From positions 62,001 through 126,000 of the forward strand of contig NZ_FZOA01000003.1 in assembly GCF_900187985.1 (NCBI RefSeq): DNA of 64,000 nt, read 5' to 3'. Below, piece after piece: positions 10,642 through 21,307 of this stretch; position 1 is the stretch's first letter; the number at the start of each line of letters is the position of its first letter. Made by a program: the position numbers and the translations under genes. Below the pieces are notes generated by a model. It was given only the letters and a program-made list of their open reading frames with translations, was not told the origin of the DNA and ran no database searches. Source of the stretch: Methylobacillus rhizosphaerae. GTDB lineage: Bacteria > Pseudomonadota > Gammaproteobacteria > Burkholderiales > Methylophilaceae.

Positions 10642-11250
10642 TCATTCGCCCACCACGTCCGCGCCTGCAGGCACCTTGAACCTGAAGCTGCTGCTGTTCA
10701 GGGCCGGGTTACGTTCAAACTTGCTGAACTGGATGCTGGTGAGGTGACCGAAACTATCGTGCAATTCCATTTTCTGCAGCACATTGCCGCTGAAACCCAG
10801 CAGGACTTTCTCGAAACCACTTTCCTCCGCCTTGGGCACAGCCTGTACCCATTCCAGGCCATCATTGCGACCGCTCAACGCAGTCAGCGTGAAATTGCGT
10901 TCCGCATCTTGGGCACCGGCCAGCAAGGATGCGGGGCTGGAACCAATAGCCTTGCTCATGGTACGCACCGTGACCTGATTCAGGTCAGGATCATAGAGCC
11001 AGACCTTCTCACCATCACCCACGACCTGTTGCACATAAGGCTGCTCATAATCCCAGCGAAATTTACCCGGACGCTGCAATTGCATGTCACCCTGCACTTC
11101 CTGCACCTTGCCACCCTGTACATCAGTCACGACCTGGTGAAAATGCGCGCGCATGGTATTGGTCGTCTGGAAAAACTCCTTGAGCGATTCCACTCCGCCA
11201 GCCTGCGCCAATAACGGCACAGCCATCAATGTTGCTGCAATAAACCTCAT
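10642..11250 (-). CDS. lolA: Outer-membrane lipoprotein carrier protein LolA
   Basis: Periplasmic chaperone that carries lipoproteins from LolCDE at the inner membrane to LolB at the outer membrane. The start chosen (ATG 11250-11248) gives a clean signal peptide, MRFIAATLMAVPLLAQAGG, and a total of 202 residues. A start 16 codons upstream would overlap ftsK and spoil the signal peptide. The mature part shows the LolA half-barrel pattern, with FHQVVTDVQGG, GKFRWDYEQPY, and WLYDPDLNQVTV. It lies just downstream of the ftsK stop and upstream of rarA. Confidence 0.93.
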   Translation of the reverse strand: MRFIAATLMAVPLLAQAGGVESLKEFFQTTNTMRAHFHQVVTDVQGGKVQEVQGDMQLQRPGKFRWDYEQPYVQQVVGDGEKVWLYDPDLNQVTVRTMSKAIGSSPASLLAGAQDAERNFTLTALSGRNDGLEWVQAVPKAEESGFEKVLLGFSGNVLQKMELHDSFGHLTSIQFSKFERNPALNSSSFRFKVPAGADVVGE

Positions 11251-11272
11251 GTTTTCTTGCCTTTTCCAATAC

Positions 11273-13573
11273 TTAATCATGGCTGTTATTGGGGGCAATC
11301 ACTTCACGATTACCGTTGCTCTGCATTGCAGATACCAAGCCGGCGCGTTCCATTTCCTCGATCAGGCGCGCGGCGCGGTTATAGCCGATACGCAACTGGC
11401 GTTGCACAGATGAGATCGAAGCACGGCGGGATTTGAGCACGATTGCCACAGCCTCGTCATAGAGTGGGTCAGCCTCGCCACCACCTTCACCGAGTTCGCC
11501 ACCCTCACCGCCATCTTCACTGCCTCCGGTGAGAATACCTTCGATGTAGTTGGGTTCACCTTGCTGCTTGAGATGCTCCACCACACGATGGACTTCCTGG
11601 TCGGAAACAAACGCACCATGCACACGCTGCGGATCGCTGGTACCGGGCGGCTGGTACAACATATCACCCTGGCCCAGCAGCGCTTCAGCACCCATCTGAT
11701 CAAGAATGGTACGCGAATCAATCTTGCTCGAAACCTGGAACGCTACCCGGGTCGGAATATTGGCCTTGATCAGGCCGGTAATCACATCCACTGATGGACG
11801 CTGGGTCGCCACTACCAAGTGGATACCGCAGGCTCGTGCTTTCTGCGCAAGGCGGGCAATCGGTTCTTCCACTTTTTTACCAACCACCATCATGAGGTCG
11901 GCCAGCTCATCAATCACCACCACGATCAACGGCAGCTCATCCAGGGGCTCCGGCTCATCCGGTGTCAGGCTGAATGGATGCGGAATGGATGTGCCTTCCT
12001 TTTCAGCATCACGAATTTTCTGGTTGTATCCCGCCAGGTTACGCACGCCCAATGCCGACATCAGTTTATAGCGTCGTTCCATCTCGGCCACGCTCCAGTT
12101 CAGCGCGTTGCCTGCATGGCGCATATCAGTGATGACGGGCGTCAATAGATGTGGGATGGCATCATAAACAGACAGCTCCAGCATCTTGGGGTCGATCAGG
12201 ATCAGGCGCACCTTGCTTGGCTCGGCCTTGTAGACCAGGCTCAGGATCATGGCATTGATGGCCACGGATTTACCGGAGCCGGTAGTCCCCGCGACCAGCA
12301 CGTGCGGCATCTTTGCCAGGTCAGCCACCACAGGTTTGCCGGAAATATCCTTGCCCATGGCAATCGCCAGCGGCGAGTGCATCTCAGCATAGACCTGCGA
12401 GCCAAGAATTTCGGACAGGTACACAATCTGGCGTTTAGGGTTGGGAATTTCCAGGCCCATATAGGTTTTGCCCGGAATAGTTTCCACCACGCGCACACTG
12501 ATCACGGACAAGGCTCGCGCCAGATCCTTGGACAGATTAGCCACCTGGCTACCCTTGACGCCTGCCGCCGGGTCAATTTCATAGCGCGTAATCACCGGGC
12601 CTGGCAGTGCAGTCACCACCTTGACCTCGATGCCGAAATCCATGAGCTTGCGCTCGATCAGGCGCGAAGTGAATTCCAGCGTTTCGGCAGACTGTACTTC
12701 CACTACTCCATTAGGTTCATCCAGCAGGTGTAGCGGTGGTAATGGTGAATCCGGCAGGGTTTCAAACAGTGGCGACTGCTTTTCTTTCTGCACACGCTCA
12801 CTTTTCACTATCTCAAATGTAGGCGGCACTTCAATCTGCACCGGCTGCCTGTCTTCTGTCCGCTTGCGTTCACTGATGACAAACTCCTGGCGCTTCTGCT
12901 CAGCAGCCTTGCCTACTTTGCGATCCTGGTAATCCTGCCAGCGGTTGATCACGTAGTGATAACTGAACTCCAGCCCGGCACCCAGTTTCTCTGCGATGGT
13001 AATCCAGGACCAGCCAGTAAACAGGCTGAACCCTACTGCGAGTAAAAGCAGCAGCACCAGGGTGGAACCTGCAAAACCCAGCATGGCCTGCAAGGCCCCA
13101 TCAATCAATGTGCCCAGCATGCCACCTGCAGCCAGCGGCAATTCCACGGCCATGGAATGGAAGTGCCCTACTTCCAGAGCTGCCGAGGACAGCAGCAACA
13201 TGATAAAACCAGTCAGGTTGACCCAGATCAACGGCTTCTGTTCGGCATCCACGACTTCCAGCCGCAAATAGACCAGCCACATCGCATAGAAGGCCAGCAC
13301 TACCCACCACCAGGCGGAAAAACCAAACAGAGACAGCAGGATATCGGAAAGCCAGGCTCCCAATACGCCACCAGCATTGTGCGTAACATCACTATCGCTC
13401 GCGCTGTGCGACCACGCAGGATCCTCACTGTGATAAGTGAACAGGATCAAGGCAAGATAAAGACCCACCACCACCAGGCCCAGCCACCATGCCTCCTTGA
13501 CAATACCTGGAGTAGGTGTGGACTCTGCTTGACGGCGACTATTGAGCGGTGTGCTTTTTTTCTGGAAGAACAA
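11273..13573 (-). CDS. ftsK: DNA translocase FtsK
   Basis: Divisome-anchored DNA pump that clears and aligns the terminus region and activates XerCD. The 766-residue protein is a compact FtsK. Four hydrophobic segments occupy residues about 27-195, followed by a short linker (about 200-295, charged and proline-containing). The RecA-like motor has Walker A at about 429-436 (TTGSGKSV) and [11 protein letters not shown] as Walker B. The C-terminal gamma winged helix (about 690-760, [19 protein letters not shown]) would read KOPS. The first usable start codon is TTG at 13573, because an in-frame TAG lies four codons upstream; no ATG start is available. Confidence 0.96.
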   Translation of the reverse strand: MFFQKKSTPLNSRRQAESTPTPGIVKEAWWLGLVVVGLYLALILFTYHSEDPAWSHSASDSDVTHNAGGVLGAWLSDILLSLFGFSAWWWVVLAFYAMWLVYLRLEVVDAEQKPLIWVNLTGFIMLLLSSAALEVGHFHSMAVELPLAAGGMLGTLIDGALQAMLGFAGSTLVLLLLLAVGFSLFTGWSWITIAEKLGAGLEFSYHYVINRWQDYQDRKVGKAAEQKRQEFVISERKRTEDRQPVQIEVPPTFEIVKSERVQKEKQSPLFETLPDSPLPPLHLLDEPNGVVEVQSAETLEFTSRLIERKLMDFGIEVKVVTALPGPVITRYEIDPAAGVKGSQVANLSKDLARALSVISVRVVETIPGKTYMGLEIPNPKRQIVYLSEILGSQVYAEMHSPLAIAMGKDISGKPVVADLAKMPHVLVAGTTGSGKSVAINAMILSLVYKAEPSKVRLILIDPKMLELSVYDAIPHLLTPVITDMRHAGNALNWSVAEMERRYKLMSALGVRNLAGYNQKIRDAEKEGTSIPHPFSLTPDEPEPLDELPLIVVVIDELADLMMVVGKKVEEPIARLAQKARACGIHLVVATQRPSVDVITGLIKANIPTRVAFQVSSKIDSRTILDQMGAEALLGQGDMLYQPPGTSDPQRVHGAFVSDQEVHRVVEHLKQQGEPNYIEGILTGGSEDGGEGGELGEGGGEADPLYDEAVAIVLKSRRASISSVQRQLRIGYNRAARLIEEMERAGLVSAMQSNGNREVIAPNNSHD

Positions 13574-13914
13574 GATGATTGACTACCCGGCACAAAATTT
13601 AAGCCTTGCGATTATATCAGCATCAGGCCAGTTTCGGCCCGATCACGGCATTGGGAAATTTACTGAATATATTTCCGGCAAATACTGCGGATAAAACAAT
13701 GTTCCAGTTCTACTTTTACCTGTCAGCGACAACAACTGATTAACCCAGGCTATCACGGACATAACCATAATCAATTTGCACTCCCTTGTGGCGACGCCTA
13801 CACTAGACATAGTTAACAATTGTCACGATTGTCTGCTATAACACAACCTGAGACACAATCATTGAATTGCAGCAGCATTCAGGTTTCATTTCACCTCAAA
13901 CAAAGGAGAACAAG
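13574..13914 (+). promoter_or_regulatory. Divergent ftsK/dps intergenic region with candidate dps promoter
   Basis: This 341-base gene-free stretch separates the divergent ftsK and dps genes. A candidate sigma-70 promoter for dps is TTAACA (13813-13818) with TATAAC (13837-13842), spacer 18, giving a leader of about 65 bases. I looked for an OxyR-type ATAG/CTAT spacing and did not find a convincing match. Nothing else is recognisable, and no small ORF with a ribosome site was seen. Confidence 0.45.
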
Positions 13915-14385
13915 ATGGTAGATATTGGCATCAGTGAAAAAGACCGCAAGAAGATTGCAGAAGGACTTTCCCATTTCCTTGCAGATACTTATACGCTATA
14001 CCTCAAGACACATTACTTCCACTGGAATGTGACCGGGCCGCAATTTCGTACATTGCACCTGATGTTCGAGGAACAATACAATGAACTCTGGACAGCAGTA
14101 GACCAGATTGCCGAACGTATCCGCTCACTGGATTTTCCGGCTCCCGGAACTTACAAGGAACTCAGTACACTGACCTCCCTTGAAGAAACGAATGGCGTAC
14201 CCCATGCTCAGGATATGATCAAGGCACTGGTCGCTGGCCATGAAGCTGTTGTGCGTACTGCGCGCTCGGTCTTCCCAGCTGCGGAAAAAGCAGCAGATGA
14301 AGCCACCGCCGACCTGTTAACCCAGCGCCTGCAGATTCATGAAAAAACGGCATGGATGCTACGCAGCCTGCTGGAAAAGCCCTAA
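13915..14385 (+). CDS. dps: Dps-family DNA-binding ferritin-like protein
   Basis: Twelve-subunit mini-ferritin that oxidises and stores iron with H2O2 and can protect DNA in starvation and oxidative stress. The ATG at 13915 has an excellent ribosome site (AAAGGAG) seven to eight bases upstream, giving 156 residues. A longer frame from 13867 has no such site. The Dps ferroxidase signature is visible: [11 protein letters not shown] (H33, H36) and [16 protein letters not shown] (H48, E52/E53), followed by the second helix pair. The N-terminus is short, with a few Lys/Arg residues. It precedes trxB by 43 bases, so the two may be co-expressed. Confidence 0.94.
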   Translation: MVDIGISEKDRKKIAEGLSHFLADTYTLYLKTHYFHWNVTGPQFRTLHLMFEEQYNELWTAVDQIAERIRSLDFPAPGTYKELSTLTSLEETNGVPHAQDMIKALVAGHEAVVRTARSVFPAAEKAADEATADLLTQRLQIHEKTAWMLRSLLEKP

Positions 14386-14401
14386 CATTACGAACTTTTG
14401 A

Positions 14402-15379
<978 letters not shown>

Positions 15380-15388
15380 ATAGCAATT

Positions 15389-15422
15389 CCCGCAGGAGTA
15401 CTTCCTGCGGGTTCTCTTTTTT
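15389..15422 (+). terminator. Intrinsic terminator after trxB
   Basis: A 9-bp stem (CCCGCAGGA / TCCTGCGGG, 15389-15411) with a short loop is followed by the T-rich run TTCTCTTTTTT. Confidence 0.9.
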
Positions 15423-15439
15423 GCTGGTAGTTCAGAAAT

Positions 15440-15988
15440 ATGGCTGATTACGAGGACAATGACGATGAAAGCAGACTGTTTCTTGACGCAGTCAAAGACG
15501 CTCGCCCACTCAAACCGTCTCGCCTGGATCAGCACCCACTTCCAACTCCCAAACCCAAACCTGTTCCCCGGCAACTCCTGAGAGATGAACGCCAGGCACT
15601 GGCAGATTCCCTTAGCGATGGCTATATTCCCGCCCATGAATTGGAAAGTGGTGAAGAACTACTGTATCTACGCGATGGCCACTCTCCAGACATCTTGAGC
15701 AAGTTGCGTCGTGGTCACTGGGTAGTGCAGGCTGCCATCGATCTGCATGGTCTGGTCAGCGATGAAGCCCGGATGTATGTCGCCGAGTTCCTGGCTCATT
15801 GCAAAAAACGTGGGATCCGCTGCGTGCGCATCATCCATGGTAAAGGCCTCAGCTCACGCAACCGGGAACCGGTGCTCAAGCATAAATTGCGCAACTGGCT
15901 GATGCAGAAAGATGAAGTCATCGCCTATGCCCAGGCACGCCCTCAAGAGGGTGGCAGCGGCGCTGTCATTGTCCTGCTTAAAGCCTGA
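15440..15988 (+). CDS. smrA: Smr-domain protein (SmrA-like putative endonuclease)
   Basis: This 182-residue cytosolic protein has a charged, low-complexity N-terminus (about 1-75, proline and lysine rich) and a C-terminal Smr domain (about 95-180). The Smr hallmarks are DLHGLVSDEA near 100 and the IIHGKGLSS motif near 135, typical of nucleases related to the MutS2 C-terminus. Related Smr proteins nick DNA or cleave mRNA on stalled ribosomes; which applies here is unknown. It converges on ispF. Confidence 0.88.
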   Translation: MADYEDNDDESRLFLDAVKDARPLKPSRLDQHPLPTPKPKPVPRQLLRDERQALADSLSDGYIPAHELESGEELLYLRDGHSPDILSKLRRGHWVVQAAIDLHGLVSDEARMYVAEFLAHCKKRGIRCVRIIHGKGLSSRNREPVLKHKLRNWLMQKDEVIAYAQARPQEGGSGAVIVLLKA

Positions 15989-16085
15989 TAGAACCAATTA
16001 CCGGAGGCGCTTCTGGTGCCTGCTGCCAATCGGCACTATCCTCCAACAGGCAGCTCAAGCAAGCAAGGCACGACCATCAGAACAC

Positions 16086-16568
16086 TTAAATCTGGTAACG
16101 CTGGATCAGGCACACGGCCTGCGCCGCGATCCCTTCACCACGTCCGGTGAATCCCAGTTTTTCCGTAGTAGTGGCCTTGACGTTGACGCTATCTGTCGGC
16201 AAGCCGCAGTCCTCGGCAATATTGCGACACATATCGCTGATATGCGGCGCCATCTTTGGCGCTTCGGCCATGATGGTGGCATCAATATTCACGATGTTGT
16301 AATGCTTGGCCTTGAGCAGCGACACCACATGTCGCAATAAAACCCTGGAATCAGCCCCTTTGAAACGCTCATCCGTATCGGGGAAATGCTTGCCAATATC
16401 CCCCAGCGCCGCAGCGCCAAGCAAGGCATCGCTCACAGCATGCAGCAGCACATCTGCATCTGAATGGCCTTTCAGACCTTTGGCAAAAGGAATCTCCACC
16501 CCGCCGATAATACAGGGGCGCCCTTCCACCAGTTGATGTACGTCAAATCCGTTTCCCACTCTGATCAT
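16086..16568 (-). CDS. ispF: 2-C-methyl-D-erythritol 2,4-cyclodiphosphate synthase
   Basis: MEP-pathway enzyme converting CDP-ME-2-phosphate to MEcPP for isoprenoid synthesis. The 160 residues have the full family pattern: GNGFDVHQ zinc ligands at the N-terminus, [22 protein letters not shown], and the C-terminal [17 protein letters not shown]. Its ATG overlaps the ispD stop by four bases (ATGA), so the pair is translationally coupled. Confidence 0.97.
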   Translation of the reverse strand: MIRVGNGFDVHQLVEGRPCIIGGVEIPFAKGLKGHSDADVLLHAVSDALLGAAALGDIGKHFPDTDERFKGADSRVLLRHVVSLLKAKHYNIVNIDATIMAEAPKMAPHISDMCRNIAEDCGLPTDSVNVKATTTEKLGFTGRGEGIAAQAVCLIQRYQI

Positions 16569-17269
16569 GATGTTTTATGCTCCCTGGCATCTGCAAGCAG
16601 GATGGCTTCAACAAGCTTCAAATCCTGCGGATAAGTAATTTTAAGGTTCCTCAATTCACCTGGTACCAATTTAGGGCTGAATCCCAGCGCCTCCACGGCC
16701 TGCGCCTCATCAGTGGGCGCGCCGCCAGCCTGTTGCAAGGCCTGCTTCAATAATTGGTAACGGAACATCTGCGGCGTTTGTGCCTGCCACAGTCCATCGC
16801 GCGGTTCAGTCTGCGCTACACGCTGGGCAGCATCGGCGCGCTTGAGCGTATCAGCCAGCGGAATGGCCAGCAAGCCGCCAACGTCATCATCCTGCAAGTT
16901 GTCCAGCAGGCGGTCCAACATGGCATGGCTCAACCCCGGACGAGCTGCATCATGCACCAGTATCCAGTCTTCCGCTGCAACCTGGCCAGCCATAGCTTGC
17001 AGACCATTGAGCACTGTCGCTGCGCGGGTATCACCACCTTCGCGGTGCACATGAACCTTGCCATCAACACCCCCTTCATGCTGCTCCCAGAATGCATCAT
17101 CCGGGCTAATCACTACGTGCACGGAACTGATGCGACCAGCAGAGGCAAACAGGGACAAAGTATGATGAATCAGCGGCCTACCGAGCAAAGGCAAATACTG
17201 TTTGGGATATTCAGCTCCCATGCGGCTGCCAGTACCGGCAGCAGGGATCAATACATGGAATTTCGACAT
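16565..17269 (-). CDS. ispD: 2-C-methyl-D-erythritol 4-phosphate cytidylyltransferase
   Basis: MEP-pathway enzyme that attaches CMP to MEP. The 234-residue protein has the nucleotidyltransferase signature [20 protein letters not shown] at the N-terminus, [11 protein letters not shown] near 105-115, and a [10 protein letters not shown] segment. It starts a two-gene ispD-ispF unit, with the ispF start overlapping its stop. The neighbours are the YbaN-like gene upstream (same strand) and smrA, convergent beyond ispF. Confidence 0.96.
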   Translation of the reverse strand: MSKFHVLIPAAGTGSRMGAEYPKQYLPLLGRPLIHHTLSLFASAGRISSVHVVISPDDAFWEQHEGGVDGKVHVHREGGDTRAATVLNGLQAMAGQVAAEDWILVHDAARPGLSHAMLDRLLDNLQDDDVGGLLAIPLADTLKRADAAQRVAQTEPRDGLWQAQTPQMFRYQLLKQALQQAGGAPTDEAQAVEALGFSPKLVPGELRNLKITYPQDLKLVEAILLADAREHKTS

Positions 17270-17313
17270 GGCAGGATTCTAGCATGAGCCAGCTTGCACA
17301 CAGCACAGTCCCG

Positions 17314-17691
17314 TCAATGACTAGCAGGCTCAGGCCGCAGCACAAGCCAGATTGCCACCGCGGCCATGGTCAGGGTGACACCCCACTTTGCCCATAATGG
17401 CGCAGGAGAAAAACACAAACCAATGGCACTACAGGACATCATGAATACCGCAATATATTTGGCCTTGCGCGATACCGCACCCTGTTCACGCCAGTCGCGG
17501 ATATGATGCCCATATCGGGGATGGTTGAGCAGGTAGCGCTCCAGTTGTGGCCAGCCACGCTCGCCTGCCCAGGCTGCAAGCAGCACAAACGGCACCGTAG
17601 GCATAATGGGAAGGAACGCACCAATCACACCCAGGATCAGGGAAATCACGGCCAACAGCCGCCACAGCAGTATCTTGGTATGTCTTAACAT
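17314..17691 (-). CDS. YbaN-like DUF454 inner-membrane protein
   Basis: This small membrane protein of 125 residues starts at ATG 17691, where the frame begins MLRHTKILLWRLL; a longer upstream frame lacks support. It carries the DUF454 motif LGVIGAFLPIMPTVPFVLLAAW and the GERGWPQLERYLLNHPRYGHHIRDW segment. Two or three hydrophobic helices are present, including one at the C-terminus (LTMAAVAIWLVL). The function of the family is unknown. It stands between amtB and ispD on the same strand. Confidence 0.85.
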   Translation of the reverse strand: MLRHTKILLWRLLAVISLILGVIGAFLPIMPTVPFVLLAAWAGERGWPQLERYLLNHPRYGHHIRDWREQGAVSRKAKYIAVFMMSCSAIGLCFSPAPLWAKWGVTLTMAAVAIWLVLRPEPASH

Positions 17692-17898
17692 GCAAAACTC
17701 TCGGCAATAGCCTTGAAGATACCACGACTGTGACCCAGCACGCATGCAAAACGGTGTGTGGGAAAGTCCTGTCACTCAGGTATAAGACTTTCCCGCACCA
17801 TGACCTGGCTATCAAAAATCTAACGCGGGTCTGAAGAACCAACCCCCAACCTTATATCAGAATCCGGTACCGGGAATCGGTTACATGGTCAAAAATAG

Positions 17899-19107
17899 CT
17901 ACTCATCCTGTCCCGCAGCCAGATTGGGGGTTGCTGCGATTTTGTGAATGGACAGGTCGGCACCGTTATATTCCTCCTCCGCCTCCAGGCGCAGCCCCAC
18001 CAACAGTTTCAATGTGCCATAGACCGCAAATCCGCCAAGCAATGCAATCGAAACTCCCAGCGTTGTGCCCAGCAGTTGCGACACCAGGCTCACTCCACCC
18101 ATGCCACCCAATGCCTTGGCACCGAAGATACCTGCCGCCACCCCACCCCAGACACCACAGATACCATGCAAAGGCCACACACCCAGCACATCATCAATTT
18201 TCCAGCGATTCTGCGTCAGCGTGAATGTCCAGACAAACACCGCGCCGGCTACCAGGCCGATCACCAGCGCGCCGAGCGGATTGACCACATCAGAACCGGC
18301 ACAGATGGCCACCAATCCTGCCAGCGGACCATTGTGCACAAAGCCTGGGTCATTCCTGCCAGCCAGCAGCGCTGCCAGCGTACCGCCAACCATGGCCATC
18401 AGGGAGTTAAGTGCGACCAAGCCAGTCACAGCATCCACAGTCTGGGCCGACATGACATTGAAGCCGAACCAGCCCACAGTGAGTATCCAGGCTCCCAGCG
18501 CCAAAAACGGGATACTTGATGGTGGAAAAGCATGCAAGCGGCCATCCTTACTGTAACGGCCAATGCGCGGACCAAGCAGCAATACCGCTGCCAAGGCAAT
18601 CCAACCGCCCATGGCGTGTACGACCACGGAGCCGGCAAAGTCATGATAAGGTGCGCCAAATGTCGCCTCCAGCCAACCCTGGATGCCAAAATGACCATTC
18701 CAGGCAATGCCTTCAAAAAATGGGTAAATCAGCCCTACGATTGCAAATGTCGCTGCCAACTGTGGATTGAACCTGGCTCGCTCTGCAATGCCGCCGGAAA
18801 TAATGGCGGGAATGGCAGCCGCAAAAGTCAGCAGGAAGAAAAACTTCACCAGTTCATACCCATTTTGTGCTGACAGCGCTTCCGCCCCTTGCAGGAAACC
18901 TACGCCATATGCCACGCCATAACCAATGAAAAAATAGGCAATGGTGGATACCGAAAAATCCACCATGATCTTGACCAGGGCATTGACCTGGTTCTTGCGG
19001 CGCACAGTACCCACCTCAAGAAAGGCGAACCCGGCATGCATGGCAAGCACCATGATGGCGCCAAGCAATATGAAAAATACGTCATTTCCTGACTGTATTG
19101 CATCCAT
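17899..19107 (-). CDS. amtB: Ammonium transporter AmtB
   Basis: Trimeric inner-membrane channel for ammonium. The start at 19107 is set by a strong GGAGGAG ribosome site seven bases upstream; the ATG at 19122 lies inside that site. It has 402 residues and about 11 membrane segments. Conserved family segments include FAGSVVVHAMGGWIALAA with the first pore histidine and WPLHGICGVWGG with the second. There is no cleaved signal peptide. No glnK gene is adjacent, unlike the common glnK-amtB pairing. Upstream lie a sigma-54 promoter and an NtrC-type enhancer, so expression should rise under nitrogen limitation. Confidence 0.95.
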   Translation of the reverse strand: MDAIQSGNDVFFILLGAIMVLAMHAGFAFLEVGTVRRKNQVNALVKIMVDFSVSTIAYFFIGYGVAYGVGFLQGAEALSAQNGYELVKFFFLLTFAAAIPAIISGGIAERARFNPQLAATFAIVGLIYPFFEGIAWNGHFGIQGWLEATFGAPYHDFAGSVVVHAMGGWIALAAVLLLGPRIGRYSKDGRLHAFPPSSIPFLALGAWILTVGWFGFNVMSAQTVDAVTGLVALNSLMAMVGGTLAALLAGRNDPGFVHNGPLAGLVAICAGSDVVNPLGALVIGLVAGAVFVWTFTLTQNRWKIDDVLGVWPLHGICGVWGGVAAGIFGAKALGGMGGVSLVSQLLGTTLGVSIALLGGFAVYGTLKLLVGLRLEAEEEYNGADLSIHKIAATPNLAAGQDE

Positions 19108-19147
19108 CTTAATCTCCTCCATCTATTTTTATAGTGATGAATGATTA

Positions 19148-19162
19148 GCAAAAACCACGCCA
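19148..19162 (-). promoter_or_regulatory. Sigma-54 (-24/-12) promoter of amtB
   Basis: On the minus strand the sequence TGGCGTGGTTTTTGC matches the consensus TGGCACG-N4-TTGC at all but two of the fixed positions, with exact -24/-12 spacing. It lies about 40 bases upstream of the amtB ATG. Confidence 0.8.
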
Positions 19163-19230
19163 ATATTTATCTGCATGTTTTATAAGGAGTTGACATTCTC
19201 CGTGGCAAATATACGCACTATATGTGACCA

Positions 19231-19260
19231 GCACCTGGTGCAATGCACCAAATATGTGCA
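19231..19260 (-). promoter_or_regulatory. NtrC-type enhancer sites upstream of amtB
   Basis: The 17-base element TGCACCAAATATGTGCA (19244-19260) is a textbook NtrC site (TGCAC-N7-GTGCA). An overlapping dyad GCACCTGGTGC (19231-19241) precedes it. The site lies about 100 bases upstream of the -12 element, the usual enhancer distance. It is also 100-130 bases upstream of the divergent polyphosphate:AMP phosphotransferase gene. Confidence 0.75.
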
Positions 19261-19362
19261 ATTCATACGATTGTTGTGTTTTCTCCATGCATACAGCTTT
19301 GACACCCGGATGAAGTTTATGCAACATGGATTCCCATCCACATTCCATCCAGAAGATCGTCC

Positions 19363-20847
19363 ATGTTTGAATCCGCAGAACTTGGTCACACCGTTTCAGA
19401 TGAAACATATGAAAAAGAACTTCCAGCCTTGCGGGAAGCATTGCTGGAAGTGCAATACGATCTCGCCCAGGCCAGGAGCTTTCCCGTCATTATCCAACTG
19501 GGAGGCGTGGATGGAGGTGGCAAGGGAGAAACTGCCAACCTGTTGAATGAGTGGATGGATCCGCGCCTGATCCATACCCACGCATTCGGCCCGCCATCCG
19601 AGGATGAGGCAGAACGCCCACCCATGTGGCGCTACTGGCGTGAGCTACCGCCCAAGGGTACCATGGGCATCTTCTTCGGCTCATGGTACACAGCCCCCAT
19701 CGTGGAAAACATGGACGGCAAATTGCGCCGCAAACTGGATAGCCAGCTCAGCGATATCGTGCGTTTCGAACGCATGCTGACGGATGAGGGCGCCCTCGTC
19801 ATCAAGCTCTGGTTCCATCTTTCAAAAAAGCAGCAGAAACACCGGATTGCCGAACTGGAAGACAACCCCAGAACCCGCTGGCGCGTCACCGAGCAGGATA
19901 AGCAGCACCTGAAACACTACGACGCATTCCGTACCATCACTGGCCACGTGTTGCGGGAAACCAGTACCGCAAATGCCCCCTGGAAAGTCATAGAGGGTTT
20001 CGATGCAAATTATCGCAATCTGACAACCGGCCAATACCTGCTGGAAGCCCTGCGCAAGCACCTGGACAACAGTACGCCTGTTGCCTGCAAAACCACTGCG
20101 CCGGCACTGGCGGTAGTGGATAGCCTGAATGTGCTGAATGCGCTGGATTTGGGCAAATCACTGGATAAGGACGACTACAACAGCCAGCTTGAGGAGTATC
20201 AGGGCAAACTCAATCTGCTGACCCGCCACGAGAAATTCAAGAAAATTTCCGTGATTGCAGCATTCGAAGGAGTCGATGCCGCAGGCAAGGGTGGCGCTAT
20301 CCGGCGTGTTACCCAAGCCATGGATGCCCGCACCTACAACATCGTGCCGATTTCCGCACCCTCCGATGAAGAAAGTGCCCAGCCCTACCTCTGGCGTTTC
20401 TGGCGCCAGTTGCCACGACGCGGGCGTGTGACCATTTTCGATCGCACCTGGTATGGACGGGTATTGGTGGAACGAGTGGAAGGTTTTTGCAGTGAACCGG
20501 ACTGGATGCGTGCCTATGCGGAAATCAATGACTTTGAATCGCAACTCACCGATCACAACATCGTATTGCTGAAATTCTGGCTGCATATTGACCAGGATGA
20601 GCAACTACAGCGCTTTGAAGAACGGGAGAAAACCGCGTTCAAGCGTTACAAAATCACAGCGGAAGATTGGCGTAACCGTGAAAAATGGGACGAATACCAG
20701 AAAGCCGTGTGCGACATGATAGACCGCACCAGCACAGAACAGTCTCCGTGGACACTTGTGGCATCCAACGACAAGAAATATGCCCGCATCAAGATACTCA
20801 AGACCATCTGCGAGCAACTGGAGCGTAAACTGGATGCGCTGAAATGA
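19363..20847 (+). CDS. pap: Polyphosphate:AMP phosphotransferase (two-domain PPK2)
   Basis: Cytosolic enzyme expected to make ADP from AMP and polyphosphate. The 494-residue protein is a tandem of two PPK2 modules. Module 1 is at about 20-235, with Walker A GGVDGGGKGETA and WRELPPKGTMGIFFGSWY. Module 2 is at about 270-490, with Walker A EGVDAAGKGGAIRR, the FWRQLPRRGRVTIFDRTWYGR segment split around residues 345-365, and FEEREKTAFKRYK. The duplicated form corresponds to class II PPK2/PAP rather than single-domain polyP:ADP kinases. In module 1 the usual FDRTWY-like segment reads FFGSWYTAP, so the second module is probably the catalytic one (inference). It is divergent from amtB. Confidence 0.88.
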   Translation: MFESAELGHTVSDETYEKELPALREALLEVQYDLAQARSFPVIIQLGGVDGGGKGETANLLNEWMDPRLIHTHAFGPPSEDEAERPPMWRYWRELPPKGTMGIFFGSWYTAPIVENMDGKLRRKLDSQLSDIVRFERMLTDEGALVIKLWFHLSKKQQKHRIAELEDNPRTRWRVTEQDKQHLKHYDAFRTITGHVLRETSTANAPWKVIEGFDANYRNLTTGQYLLEALRKHLDNSTPVACKTTAPALAVVDSLNVLNALDLGKSLDKDDYNSQLEEYQGKLNLLTRHEKFKKISVIAAFEGVDAAGKGGAIRRVTQAMDARTYNIVPISAPSDEESAQPYLWRFWRQLPRRGRVTIFDRTWYGRVLVERVEGFCSEPDWMRAYAEINDFESQLTDHNIVLLKFWLHIDQDEQLQRFEEREKTAFKRYKITAEDWRNREKWDEYQKAVCDMIDRTSTEQSPWTLVASNDKKYARIKILKTICEQLERKLDALK

Positions 20848-20974
20848 CACAGGCAGGCCTGCAACATGTACTCATCTGCCTCTTGAGATGTTAAGCTCCT
20901 GCCCACATATGGAAGCTGATGCCTCATGATGATGGCTTTTTCCTAACGACAAAAAATATACGCTGCGCCCTACC

Positions 20975-21301
20975 ATGGAACTCTATTTACTCATCATTGC
21001 CCTCATCGCCGCCTGGTACTGGATCGACAGCATAGGCAGCCGCGAACAAGCGATTGCCCAGGGCCGGGAACTGGCAGAGCGTTGCAACCTGCAACTGCTG
21101 GACGAAACCGTCGCCTGCAATAAAGTCTGGTTTGGCCGCAACAGCCGTGGCCACATGCAGTTACGTCGTACTTACCAGTTTGAGGTCAGTGCCCGCGGCA
21201 GCGACCGGCTGTCATGCGAGCTGGTCATGCTGGGTCGTCAGCTACAGAGCTGGCATATTCCTCCTTACCTGCAACCGGTGCCAAGCAACCCCTTGTATTG
21301 A
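20975..21301 (+). CDS. DUF3301 small membrane-anchored protein
   Basis: This 108-residue protein begins with one hydrophobic segment (residues 1-19, ELYLLIIALIAAWYW), followed by a soluble basic domain with CNLQLLDETVACNKVWFGR and LRRTYQFEVSARGSDR, typical of DUF3301. The function is unknown. It lies six bases upstream of gluQ and is probably co-transcribed with it. Confidence 0.8.
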   Translation: MELYLLIIALIAAWYWIDSIGSREQAIAQGRELAERCNLQLLDETVACNKVWFGRNSRGHMQLRRTYQFEVSARGSDRLSCELVMLGRQLQSWHIPPYLQPVPSNPLY

Positions 21302-21307
21302 TCAACG

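Noticed and set aside
13801-13850. OxyR-type binding site before dps
   Set aside because: ATAG and CTAT-like words are present, but the required 7-base spacings fail; only the sigma-70 promoter was kept.
17840-17898. Terminator after amtB
   Set aside because: The palindrome CCGGTACCGG is too short and lacks a T-run on the minus strand; not strong enough to list.
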